NCBI RefSeq assembly: GCF_900221005.1
Contig: NZ_OBQI01000003.1
Location: 310,001 to 374,000, forward strand
DNA from: Blastococcus aggregatus
Lineage (GTDB): Bacteria; Actinomycetota; Actinomycetes; Mycobacteriales; Geodermatophilaceae
Direction of reading: 5' to 3'
DNA length: 64,000 bases
Made by a program: the position numbers and the translations under genes. Shown here piece after piece: positions 1-9,488 of the stretch. Below the pieces are notes generated by a model. That model did no database searches, was not told the origin of the DNA, and saw only the letters and a program-made list of their open reading frames with translations. Positions within the stretch are counted from its first letter, which is position 1, and every line of letters starts with the position of its first letter.

Positions 1-64
1 GGACGGAGGTCCCGACACCCCCCGCCCGCAGACCCTGGGGGCGGCGCGTCGAGCGACCTAACGT
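1..64 (+). promoter_or_regulatory. Composite DosR-like promoter A
   Basis: GGAC-GGAG-GTCCC at 1-13 is a DosR-type inverted repeat cut by the window edge. It is followed by GACCCTGGG at 31-39, exactly 17 bases, and the -10-like element CCTAACGT at 57-64. The same three elements with the same spacings occur at 33516-33580 and 38774-38838. It should drive the CBS/universal stress/flavodoxin operon. Binding by DevR is inference from box shape and gene content. Confidence 0.6.
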
Positions 65-92
65 CGGCCCCCCGACATCCCGAGGAGTGCCC

Positions 93-770
93 GTGCAGGC
101 CAGAGACGTCATGTCACGCGAGGTGGTCACGGTCGGACCCGACACGTCCGCGAAGTACGCCGCCGAGATCATGGCCGATCGCGGCTTCGCCGCGATCCCG
201 GTCGTGGACGGCGACGACCAGCTGGTGGGCATCGTCGCCGAGGCCGACGTGCTGGCCGAACGGCTGCCCCCCGATCCGCGCCTGCACGTCCGCCGCGACC
301 GGTCGGACCACGACGTGCCGCCTCCGCTGCTCGTCCGGGGGGTGATGACCGTGGGCGTCCGGACGGTGGACGCGACGGCCGACGTGTCCGACATCGCCCG
401 GCTGTTCGTCGACGACCGGCTGCGCAGCGTCCCGGTGCTGGAGCACGGGCGACTGGCCGGCATCGTCAGCCGACGCGACGTCCTGCGCGCCCTCGTGCGC
501 CCCGACGAGGCGCTCCGGGACGACCTGCTGCGGCTCGTCGAGGAGTACACCGGCGATCTCGACTCCTGGGACGTCGCCGTCACCGAGGGAATGGCCACGA
601 TCCGTCGTACCCGCGGCGCCCCCGACGTCTCCGCCGACGTGGAGGACCGCGCCCTGCGGACCCTGGCCCACACCGTGGGCGGCGTGATCGGCGTCCGCAT
701 CCTCCACGGCGCCGACTCGACCGGCGGCGGCCAGGATCCGCGCGGCCTCGACGTCGACGCGCCGGCCTGA
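93..770 (+). CDS. CBS-pair protein with C-terminal BON-like domain
   Basis: The protein has two CBS motifs (about residues 1-60 and 80-140), which normally bind adenine nucleotides, followed by a BON-like segment (about 150-205). It is probably a cytosolic sensor or regulator of unknown partner. I chose GTG 93 because GAGGAG at 82-87 sits five bases upstream; an in-frame GTG at 87 would overlap that ribosome site. It is the first gene of a three-gene operon with a universal stress protein (23 bases downstream) and a flavodoxin-like protein. Two-CBS proteins such as Hrp1 are known members of the mycobacterial DosR regulon, which fits promoter A upstream. The ligand cannot be read from sequence. 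Confidence 0.9.
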   Translation: MQARDVMSREVVTVGPDTSAKYAAEIMADRGFAAIPVVDGDDQLVGIVAEADVLAERLPPDPRLHVRRDRSDHDVPPPLLVRGVMTVGVRTVDATADVSDIARLFVDDRLRSVPVLEHGRLAGIVSRRDVLRALVRPDEALRDDLLRLVEEYTGDLDSWDVAVTEGMATIRRTRGAPDVSADVEDRALRTLAHTVGGVIGVRILHGADSTGGGQDPRGLDVDAPA

Positions 771-793
771 CCCGGGCCCCGGAGAGGACCACC

Positions 794-1672
794 ATGGACG
801 AAGATCCCCGCCTGCCCGTCGTCGTCGGCGTCGACGCGTCGGAGGCGTCGCTGCGCGCCGCCCGCTTCGCCGCCGACGAGGCCCGGCGGCGGCGCGTGCC
901 CCTGCGGATCGTGCACGCCGTGTCCTGGCCCCTCGACAGCCTCGCCATCCCGCCCACCGACCTCGATCCCGCAGGCCGGCTGCGCGCCGGCGCCGAGACC
1001 GTGGCGCAGTGGGCGGCGGACGCCGTGGCCGGTGACGACCTCGAGATCCGCACGGTGGTCGAGAAGGGCGATCCCGTCACCGTCCTCCAGGTGGCGTCCG
1101 CGGACGCCCAGCTGGTGGTCGTCGGCAGCCGCGGCATCGGGGGCGTCACCGGGCTGCTCGTGGGCTCGACGGCGAGCGGGCTCGTCGCGCACAGCCACTG
1201 CCCGGTCGTCGTCCTGCCGGAGGAGACAGCGGCGCGGGTGACCGGCCGGCAGTCGGTGGTCGTCGGGGTGGAGACCAGCCGTGGGGATGCCGACGTGCTG
1301 GAGTTCGCCTTCGCCGCGGCCGCCCAGCGCGGCACCGACCTGGTGGCCGTGCACGCCTGGCAGGACGCGGTGCTGGAGACGGCGTTCCGGTCGATGGGGC
1401 CGCTGGTCGACTGGGCCGGCCTCGCCGCGGAGGAGCAGGTCGCACTGAGCGAGACCCTGGCGGGCTGGCGGGAGAAGGCGCCCGACGTGGCCGTCCGCGA
1501 AGTGGTCGTCCGCGACCGGCCTGCGCGCGCGCTGCTCTCCGCCGGGCTGACCGCCCAGCTCGTCGTCGTGGGGCATCGGCGGCGCCCGGCCCTGGGGTCG
1601 ACGACGCACGCCGTGCTGCACCGGGCGACGTGCCCGGTCGTGATCGTCCCCCTGCCCCGGCCCGGTCGATGA
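794..1672 (+). CDS. Universal stress protein, tandem UspA domains
   Basis: Two UspA domains lie at about residues 8-145 and 155-290. The first keeps the ATP-binding pattern G-x2-G-x9-G-S (VVGSRGIGG then LVGS). The second has lost the glycines (VVGHRRRPALGS), so probably only the N-terminal half binds nucleotide. The start ATG follows GGAGAGGACC. The stop overlaps the next gene's ATG (ATGA), implying translational coupling. Tandem Usp proteins are among the most abundant DosR-regulon products in mycobacteria; a role in non-growing survival is inferred from that family and the local promoter. Confidence 0.93.
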   Translation: MDEDPRLPVVVGVDASEASLRAARFAADEARRRRVPLRIVHAVSWPLDSLAIPPTDLDPAGRLRAGAETVAQWAADAVAGDDLEIRTVVEKGDPVTVLQVASADAQLVVVGSRGIGGVTGLLVGSTASGLVAHSHCPVVVLPEETAARVTGRQSVVVGVETSRGDADVLEFAFAAAAQRGTDLVAVHAWQDAVLETAFRSMGPLVDWAGLAAEEQVALSETLAGWREKAPDVAVREVVVRDRPARALLSAGLTAQLVVVGHRRRPALGSTTHAVLHRATCPVVIVPLPRPGR

Positions 1673-2217
1673 GTGCCGGACGGTTCCGGGTCCTGGTCGT
1701 CACGGCCAGCCGGCACGGAGCCACCGCCGAGATCGGCGCCGCACTGGCCCGGACGCTCGGGAACTGCGACGCCGGCCGCGCCGTGGACCTCGCCGCGGTG
1801 GCCGTGCCCGTGGAGCAGCGTCCGGATCCTGCGCCCTTCGACGCCGTGGTGGTCGGCAGCGCCGTGTACGCCGGACGGTGGCTCGACGGCGCCCGCCAGT
1901 ACGTGGCGATGCATGCCGGTGTGCTCCGCACGCGCCCCACCTGGCTGTTCTCCAGCGGCCCGATCGGCGAGCCGCCGTTCCCCCCGGACGTCCCGCACGA
2001 CGTCGCCCCGCTGATGGGGCTGACCGGCGCCCGCGGGCACGCCCTCTTCCCCGGCCGGCTGGACGAGGAACGGCTCAGCTTCGGGGAGCGGTCGGTGGTC
2101 ACCGCCATGCGGGCCCCGCTGGGCGACTTCCGCGACTGGGCCGCGGTCCGGTCCTGGGGTGAGGAGCTCGCGCGCTCGCTCGCCGCGGACAGCTCCGGCG
2201 TCCCCGCGCAGACCTGA
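1669..2217 (+). CDS. Flavodoxin-domain protein (HemG/flavodoxin_5 type)
   Basis: A 182-residue protein starting at the ATG that overlaps the upstream stop. It shows an FMN phosphate-loop-like segment near the N-terminus (TASRHGATAEI) and the typical second signature VVGSAVYAGRW of the protoporphyrinogen-oxidase-like flavodoxin family. It is probably a small cytosolic electron carrier using FMN. It is third in the CBS-Usp operon and has a paralogue at 4983-5522, so two related flavodoxins flank devS/devR. The redox partner is unknown; nearby nitroreductases or an anaerobic electron sink are plausible. Confidence 0.85.
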   Translation: MSAGRFRVLVVTASRHGATAEIGAALARTLGNCDAGRAVDLAAVAVPVEQRPDPAPFDAVVVGSAVYAGRWLDGARQYVAMHAGVLRTRPTWLFSSGPIGEPPFPPDVPHDVAPLMGLTGARGHALFPGRLDEERLSFGERSVVTAMRAPLGDFRDWAAVRSWGEELARSLAADSSGVPAQT

Positions 2218-2294
2218 GCCGATCGAGTGACCAAGATCCAACGTCCGCGGGCGACGCGCCCCTATGCCCCGGCGCCGAGGAGTGACAGGCTCGT

Positions 2295-2310
2295 AGGTGA
2301 GGCGTCACCT
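2295..2310. repeat. Inverted repeat upstream of devS
   Basis: AGGTGA-GGCG-TCACCT is a perfect 6-bp inverted repeat ten bases before the GAGGAG ribosome site of devS. It could be an operator or a 5' UTR hairpin. No DosR-type box is recognisable in this gap, so devS may be controlled separately from the island genes. Confidence 0.35.
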
Positions 2311-2330
2311 CCGAGTGCCCGAGGAGCTGA

Positions 2331-4055
<1,725 letters not shown>

Positions 4056-4073
4056 ACCGACCCGCGGCTCGGC

Positions 4074-4748
4074 TCAGGCGCGGCGCGAAGCGGGGGCCGG
4101 GCCGCGCAGCTCGGTGGCCAGGACGGCCGCCTGGGTACGCCGCTCCAGTCCCAGCTTGGCCAGCAGGTGGGACACGTAGTTCTTGACGGTCTTCTCCGCC
4201 AGGAACATCCGTTCGCCGATCTGCCGGTTCGTCAGGCCCTCGCCGATCAGCTCCAGCACCGTCCGCTCCTGCTCGCTGAGCTTGGCCAGGGGGCCGGCCG
4301 GCTCGGCCGACCGCCGCATGCGCTCCAGCACCGCCGTGGTCGCGGCCGGGTCCAGCAGCGAGCCACCAGCCGCCACGGTGCGGACGGCAGAGACCAGGTC
4401 CTGACCGAGGATCTGCTTGAGCAGGTAGCCCGAGGCCCCGGCCATGATCGCCTCGAAGAGCGCCTCGTCGTCGCTGTAGCTGGTCAGCATGATGACCTTG
4501 AGCTCCGGCAGGCGGGACCGCAGTTCGCGGCAGACGCTCACGCCGTCACCGTCGGGCAGCCGGACGTCGAGGATCGCGACGTCGGGCTGCAGCGCCGGCA
4601 CCCGGGCCAGTGCCTCCGCCGCGTTCTTCCCCTCGCCGACCACGGTGATCCCGGGGTCGCTCTCCAGGACGTCGGCCACTCCCCGCCGGACCACTTCGTG
4701 GTCGTCGAGGAGGAACACCGTGGTCGGGTTCTGCTGCTCCGAGGTCAC
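4074..4748 (-). CDS. devR: DevR/DosR-like NarL-family response regulator
   Basis: A 224-residue regulator with receiver domain (DDHEVV acidic pocket, phospho-acceptor Asp61 in [15 protein letters not shown] switch, and KQ where the family Lys is expected) and a C-terminal LuxR/NarL helix-turn-helix (about 155-220; [20 protein letters not shown]). The recognition-helix region and the ERRTQAAV tail closely match mycobacterial DevR as I recall it, so a similar DNA site is expected. This supports reading the GGGNC-N4-GNCCC palindromes in this window as its targets. It is convergent with devS. A DosR-like box lies 106 bases upstream in the gap shared with the divergent flavodoxin gene, so autoregulation is plausible. 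Confidence 0.93.
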   Translation of the reverse strand: MTSEQQNPTTVFLLDDHEVVRRGVADVLESDPGITVVGEGKNAAEALARVPALQPDVAILDVRLPDGDGVSVCRELRSRLPELKVIMLTSYSDDEALFEAIMAGASGYLLKQILGQDLVSAVRTVAAGGSLLDPAATTAVLERMRRSAEPAGPLAKLSEQERTVLELIGEGLTNRQIGERMFLAEKTVKNYVSHLLAKLGLERRTQAAVLATELRGPAPASRRA

Positions 4749-4853
4749 CGAGGAACCGTCCTGCGTCCAGACCGCGCAGGACGCGGCGCCCGTGGAGCCG
4801 CGGGGAAGGGCACCACCCCGTCAGGCTAAGCGGCGCCACCCGCCGGCGGAGCA

Positions 4854-4867
4854 GGGCCCAAGGTCCC
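4854..4867. promoter_or_regulatory. DosR-like box between devR and flavodoxin gene
   Basis: GGGCC-CAAG-GTCCC, inside CAGGGCCCAAGGTCCCG, matches the GGGNC-N4-GNCCC form of the DosR site. It lies in the 234-base gap between divergent devR and the flavodoxin gene at 4983 and could serve both. A weak GACCCTGGG-like element occurs at the expected distance on the plus strand, but no convincing -10. Confidence 0.55.
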
Positions 4868-4982
4868 GTGTCCGGAGTGCGTCGGTCCCGGGCCGCCCCG
4901 GACCCACGCAGCGACGTCCGGCCCGCGCGCGAAGGCACTCGGACCCTCACCGGCCGCCCGGCCCGGCGGCACGCTGACCCCC

Positions 4983-5522
4983 ATGGACGCCAGCACCCAC
5001 GTACTGGTCGGCTACGCCTCCGCGCACGGGTCCACCGCAGGGGTGGCCGACCGGATCGCCGCCCGGATCAACAGCTTCGGGTGCGAGGTGGACTGCCGTC
5101 CGGTCGGGCCGGACCTCGACCCCGCCGCCTACGACGCCATCCTCCTCGGCAGCGCCGTGCACGACATGGCCTGGCTGCCGTCGGCGGTCGACTTCCTGAC
5201 CCGGTTGAGCGGCGCCGAACCGACGTGGTTCTTCAGCGTCGGTGGCCTCGAGCCCCGGGGACCGGTGACCCGGCGCATGACCCGGCTGGAGATCGCCCGG
5301 GTGGAGCAGCAGTTCCCGGCCCGGTTCCGCGGCCGGGACCACCGCATGTTCGCCGGCGTCGTGCAGACGGCCGGCCTCGCCCTCTGGGGCCGGGTCTTCT
5401 GGCGGCTCGTCGGCGGCCGGAACGGGGACCACCGGGACTGGCCGGCCATCGACCGCTGGGCATCGGACGTCGGGGCGGAGCTCGCCCGGCTGCGGGACGC
5501 GGCCGAGCTGCGGCACCCATGA
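4983..5522 (+). CDS. Flavodoxin-domain protein, second copy
   Basis: A 179-residue flavodoxin-like protein paralogous to the one at 1669-2217. The N-terminal FMN loop reads YASAHGSTAGVAD, and LLGSAVHDMAWL is the second conserved segment, as in flavodoxin_5/HemG-like proteins. C-terminal residues HRDWPAIDRWA match the family tail. It is probably an FMN electron carrier. It reads divergently from devR across a gap containing a DosR-like box, and the Acg-type nitroreductase follows 40 bases downstream, so the pair may form an electron-transfer unit. A specific acceptor cannot be assigned. Confidence 0.85.
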   Translation: MDASTHVLVGYASAHGSTAGVADRIAARINSFGCEVDCRPVGPDLDPAAYDAILLGSAVHDMAWLPSAVDFLTRLSGAEPTWFFSVGGLEPRGPVTRRMTRLEIARVEQQFPARFRGRDHRMFAGVVQTAGLALWGRVFWRLVGGRNGDHRDWPAIDRWASDVGAELARLRDAAELRHP

Positions 5523-5562
5523 CCCTGGCCGACCACCCCCCGTTCCGGATCGAGGAGCCATC

Positions 5563-6561
5563 GTGCTGACCGCCCCCCTGGACCGGACCACGGCGCAGAC
5601 CGCGATCAGCCTGGCCAACCGCGCGCCCTCGGTGCACAACTCCCAACCGTGGCGCTGGCGCATCGGGCCGTCGTCGATCCACCTGTTCGCCGACGCGGCT
5701 CGCGGCCTGCCCGCCACCGACCCGGAGGGACGGGATCTCCGGCTCAGCTGCGGCGCCGCCCTGCATCATCTGCGGGTCGCGCTGCTGGCGACCGGCCTGG
5801 CCACGACGGTCCACCGGCTGCCGAATCCGGCCCAGCCCGAGCACCTGGCGACCGTCGAGACCCACGCGGGCATCCCGCTGGCCGAGGACCTGGCCCTCGC
5901 CCGCGCGATCGAGGTCCGGCGCAGCGATCGCCGTGTGTTCTCGTCCTGGCCGGTGCCCGAGCAGATGCTGGACGCGCTGATCACCGTCGCCGACCACCAG
6001 GGCGCCCACCTGACGGTCCTGGATCGGGAATCGCACCGGAACGCTGTCGCCCGGCTCGTGGAACGCGCCGCCGTCCAGCAGGCGCTCACCCCGGACCTGG
6101 CGCGGGAGATCGCCCGGTGGACCGGTCGTACCCGTGGCGCGGAGGACGGGGTGCCCGCCGCCAACGTGCCGAAGGAATCCGAAGGGACCGTGCCCGTCCG
6201 GCACTTCGCCGGTGCCCGGCAGCAGCAGAATCCCCTGGGAACGGACGAGTCCGACGGCACGGTGCTCACCCTGCTGAGCACCACCCACGACGGCCCGGTC
6301 GACCAGCTCCGCGCGGGTGAGGCACTCAGCGCCGTGCTGCTGACCGCCACCCGCTTCGGTCTGGCCACCGACCCGGTCAGCCAGCCGCTGGAGACACCCA
6401 CGACCCTCGCCGAGCTCCGGTCGTCGGTGCTCGGCGGGGCCGCCGCGCCGCAGATCCTGCTGAGGCTGGGCTGGGCTCCCATGAGCGCGACCCCCGTGCC
6501 GCTGACCGGCCGGCGGCCGCTCGCCGACACCGTGGACGACCTCGACGAACCGGTGGGCTAG
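5563..6561 (+). CDS. Acg-family nitroreductase-like FMN protein
   Basis: A 332-residue protein of the Acg/Rv2032-Rv3131 type, two nitroreductase-like halves in one chain. The N-terminal signature RAPSVHNSQPW and later SCGAALHHLRVALLATG are typical; the C-terminal half ends with the conserved QILLRLGWA. GTG 5563 is chosen because GAGGAG at 5552-5557 is ideally spaced. Acg proteins belong to the DosR regulon in M. tuberculosis and are thought to sequester FMN or reduce unknown substrates. Location next to devR and a DosR-like box supports the same role here. It is convergent with the synthetase gene, with nine bases between stops. Confidence 0.9.
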   Translation: MLTAPLDRTTAQTAISLANRAPSVHNSQPWRWRIGPSSIHLFADAARGLPATDPEGRDLRLSCGAALHHLRVALLATGLATTVHRLPNPAQPEHLATVETHAGIPLAEDLALARAIEVRRSDRRVFSSWPVPEQMLDALITVADHQGAHLTVLDRESHRNAVARLVERAAVQQALTPDLAREIARWTGRTRGAEDGVPAANVPKESEGTVPVRHFAGARQQQNPLGTDESDGTVLTLLSTTHDGPVDQLRAGEALSAVLLTATRFGLATDPVSQPLETPTTLAELRSSVLGGAAAPQILLRLGWAPMSATPVPLTGRRPLADTVDDLDEPVG

Positions 6562-6570
6562 CGCGCTCGA

Positions 6571-9231
6571 TCACCCGGCAACGGGCACGAGCCTGGCGCG
6601 CACGTCGAGTGCCGCACTGCTCTGCGGGCCCACGACCAGCGGGTTCACCTCGATCTCCGCGATCTCGGGCAGCGCGTCGGCGAGCCACCCCACCCGCCGG
6701 ATGCAGTCGCGGACCCCCGCCAGGTCCAGGGACCGCCCGTGGCCGGTGGCGAACAGCTCGGTCGCCGCCATCATGTCGTCCACGTCGGCATCCGTCGGCG
6801 GCGCCAGGCGGTGCACCCGGTGCCCGAGGGCGTCGGTGGCCCGCCCACCGGGGCCCAGCGCGACCACCGGCCCGGCCGAGGGGTCACGGACCGCCCCCAC
6901 GAAGAACTCGTCCCCCGGCGTGATCATCGGCTGGAGGACGGCGCCGATCCACCGCGGCCCGGCCCGGTCGGCCCACTCGTCGACCGTCCGGCCGGCCCTG
7001 CGGGCATCGGTCACCGGCAGCCGGAGCAGGCCCGCGTCGCCCTTGTGGACGACGCCGTCGACGACCCCCTTGAGCGCCATCGGTCCCCTGGCCCTGCGGA
7101 CGACGTCGGCCGCCTCCGCGCCGGTGGTGACCCACCGGACCGGCACCGCCGGGATGCCCGCCGCGCGGCAGAGCGCATCGACCTCGAGCGGCCGCATCCA
7201 TCCGCCGGAGGGCATCCGGGCCAGCCCGGCGGTCACCGCCTCGTGCGCGCGGTGGATGTCGATGCCGTCGGGCACCGTGGGAGGCCCGGGATCCCGGGAC
7301 AGCCAGGCTCGTCGCTGCACCGCGACCCCGAGGGCGCGCGCAGCCAGGCCGGGCTCGTTGACCGACACGAGGAACCGGCCCGGGGGCGCACCGGGCAGCT
7401 CGATCCGCTCCACCGTGGTGGGCCGGACGAGTTGCACGTCGATGAGGGCGGTGCCGGTCCCCCGCGCCGCCGCGGCCGCGGCGGCGCCCGGGATGGCGAG
7501 GGCCGGGTCGCTCACCGCGGTCGGGGCGGTGACGGTCAGGACGGCGCCGACGTGCGGGCTGTCCAGCAGCATGCCGAGCGCCGCGGCGAAGGCGTCGGCG
7601 CCGACCGCGGCACCGGCATCGACCGGGTTGCCGACGCTCGCCGGCGGCGGCAGCACGGCCCGCAGCCGCTCCTGCAGCTCGTCGGGGAAGGGGTCGACCA
7701 CCAGGCCGGCCGCCGCGCAGGCATCCGCCGCCAGCACGCCTCCCCCGCCGACGTTGGTCAGGATCGCGACCGACCGGCCCTCGGGCAGCGGCTGGCCCTG
7801 CAGCAGACCGATGGCGGTCGCCATGTCCGGGAGGTCGGGCAGGACCTGGACTCCCCCCGAGGCGTACGCCGCCTCCCGGAGCGCACGCGGGGTCGCCGGG
7901 CAGGCGGTGTGCGACGCCGCCGCGCGCTGGCCCGCCGACGAGGTGCCGGTCTGCAGCACGAGCACCGGCACCCGGGCCGCGAGGTGCGTCGCCGTACGGA
8001 TCAGGCCGCGCAGATCCGGTTCGGACTCGGCGTACAGGACGACGAGGGAGGTGTCCGGATCCTCGTCGAACCAGGCCAGGAGGTCGCGGGCCCCGACGTC
8101 GAGCGCGTCGCCGACGGCCACCATGGCCGACAGGCCCAGCCCGAGGCGCCGCCACTCGCTGACCGTGGCGATCGCGATGCCACCCGACTGGGCCACCAGC
8201 CCGATGTCGCCGGCGGGGGCCGGCTCGTCGGTGAACGTGGTGTCCAACCGGCTGGTCTTCCCCGGTCCGATGACGCCGGCGGTGTTGGGCCCGACCACGC
8301 GCATCGCGTAGCGGTCCGCCAGCTCCCGCACCCGCGCGCTCAGTCCGGGGATCCCACCGAGACCGGACGTCATGAGGACGACCGCCCGGACGCCCTGCTC
8401 GCCGCACTCCTCGAGCGTCGAGGCGACCGCCTCGGCGGGCACCGTCAGGACCGCCAGGTCGACGGTGCAGGGCACGTCGGCGATCGAGGGCCAGCAGGGC
8501 ACGCCCTCCACCTGCCCCCCGTGCGGGTTCACCGCGACCACCGCACCGGAGAACGCGGCGGCGTGCAGGCTGCGCAGCACCGCGCGCCCGAGGGAACCCT
8601 CCCTCCGGCCGGCTCCCACGACGGCGACCGTGCCGGGCCGGAGGATCGGCCGGAGGCCGGCAGCCGCCGCCTTCCGGTGCCGGTCCTCGCTCGCCGCCGC
8701 GTAACGCTCGTCGCCGTGCAGCACGACCTCGATGCGCGTCTCGGGGCCCGTCCGCGAGTACTCCACGGGCAGGCCCAGATCGGCGAGCACGTCGGTCATC
8801 GGCCCGTTCTCGGCGAGCACGTCGGCCACGAGGCGCTGGATGCCCGACCGCACGGCCACGGCGGCCAGCTCCTCCAGCAGGACCGTGCCCACGCCGTGGG
8901 CGTGCCACGCCGGGTCGACCACCGCCGCCACCTCGGCGGTGTCCGCGTCCACGGGCACCATCTGGACCGCGCCCACGAGCCGGTCGCGCACCCGGGCGCC
9001 GAGGCAGACCGCGCCGTGCGCCCCGCCGAGGGTGCGCTCGAGGTAGATCTCCAGATCGGCGGGGTGCAGCGAGCTGAACCGCAGGTAGCGGTCCCGATCC
9101 GTCAGGCGGTCGTGCAGCGCGAGGGCGTCGGGGAGGTCCGTCGGGCCGAGCCGGTACAGCAGCGCCGGCGAGCCGTCGGCCAGGAGTGCGCGCGTCGGCG
9201 TCCCGGCCCTCGCTGGAGCCCCCTCGACCAC
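6571..9231 (-). CDS. GNAT acetyltransferase / NDP-forming acyl-CoA synthetase fusion
   Basis: An 886-residue fusion: GNAT domain (about 1-165), CoA-binding Rossmann domain (about 190-310), ligase-CoA domains (His-containing AASHTACPAT near the middle) and a C-terminal ATP-grasp domain. This is the N-terminal-GNAT layout of actinobacterial Pat-like proteins, relatives of Salmonella Pat, which acetylate acyl-CoA synthetases; whether the synthetase part is active is unknown. I moved the start to GTG 9231 because GGAGGAG lies just upstream. The longer reading to 9462 would translate the DosR-box intergenic region and adds only low-complexity sequence. The divergent neighbour is WS/DGAT. A role in acetyl-CoA or acetate control during dormancy is inferred. 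Confidence 0.9.
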   Translation of the reverse strand: MVEGAPARAGTPTRALLADGSPALLYRLGPTDLPDALALHDRLTDRDRYLRFSSLHPADLEIYLERTLGGAHGAVCLGARVRDRLVGAVQMVPVDADTAEVAAVVDPAWHAHGVGTVLLEELAAVAVRSGIQRLVADVLAENGPMTDVLADLGLPVEYSRTGPETRIEVVLHGDERYAAASEDRHRKAAAAGLRPILRPGTVAVVGAGRREGSLGRAVLRSLHAAAFSGAVVAVNPHGGQVEGVPCWPSIADVPCTVDLAVLTVPAEAVASTLEECGEQGVRAVVLMTSGLGGIPGLSARVRELADRYAMRVVGPNTAGVIGPGKTSRLDTTFTDEPAPAGDIGLVAQSGGIAIATVSEWRRLGLGLSAMVAVGDALDVGARDLLAWFDEDPDTSLVVLYAESEPDLRGLIRTATHLAARVPVLVLQTGTSSAGQRAAASHTACPATPRALREAAYASGGVQVLPDLPDMATAIGLLQGQPLPEGRSVAILTNVGGGGVLAADACAAAGLVVDPFPDELQERLRAVLPPPASVGNPVDAGAAVGADAFAAALGMLLDSPHVGAVLTVTAPTAVSDPALAIPGAAAAAAARGTGTALIDVQLVRPTTVERIELPGAPPGRFLVSVNEPGLAARALGVAVQRRAWLSRDPGPPTVPDGIDIHRAHEAVTAGLARMPSGGWMRPLEVDALCRAAGIPAVPVRWVTTGAEAADVVRRARGPMALKGVVDGVVHKGDAGLLRLPVTDARRAGRTVDEWADRAGPRWIGAVLQPMITPGDEFFVGAVRDPSAGPVVALGPGGRATDALGHRVHRLAPPTDADVDDMMAATELFATGHGRSLDLAGVRDCIRRVGWLADALPEIAEIEVNPLVVGPQSSAALDVRARLVPVAG

Positions 9232-9327
9232 GCGCTCCTCCGTACCGGCCGACGGCGGCCGCACGGTGCGACCGGCACGGGCCGGCCCCGTGCCGCTCAC
9301 CCTCGACGACCAGGAGCCCGGACAGGA

Positions 9328-9392
9328 GGGACCAACGGCCCCGTCGGGGCGGACGTACGTCCGCCCGTGCCCCCGCGGGACGGAAGTCCCGC
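9328..9392. promoter_or_regulatory. Cluster of three DosR-like boxes
   Basis: Three palindromic boxes lie in the gap between the divergent synthetase and WS/DGAT genes: GGGAC-CAAC-GGCCC (9328-9341), GGAC-GTAC-GTCC (9351-9362, centre of a perfect 20-bp palindrome 9347-9366) and GGGAC-GGAA-GTCCC (9377-9390, arms extending to GCGGGAC/GTCCCGC). Centres are 22 and 27 bp apart. Multiple boxes in a divergent spacer are typical of strongly DosR-activated promoters. No clear -10 was found. Confidence 0.65.
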
Positions 9393-9488
9393 GAGGACCT
9401 GTCTTCCGGCCGACGTGCCCGCGCTGCGGGGGTGCGCACAGTGGCGTGATCGCCACCGGCACGACCCTCGAGTGGGAGCTGCAGGCAG

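Noticed and set aside
9232-9462. N-terminal extension of the GNAT/synthetase fusion
   Set aside because: It would translate the three DosR-like boxes and is low in complexity; GTG 9231 has a clear GGAGGAG ribosome site.
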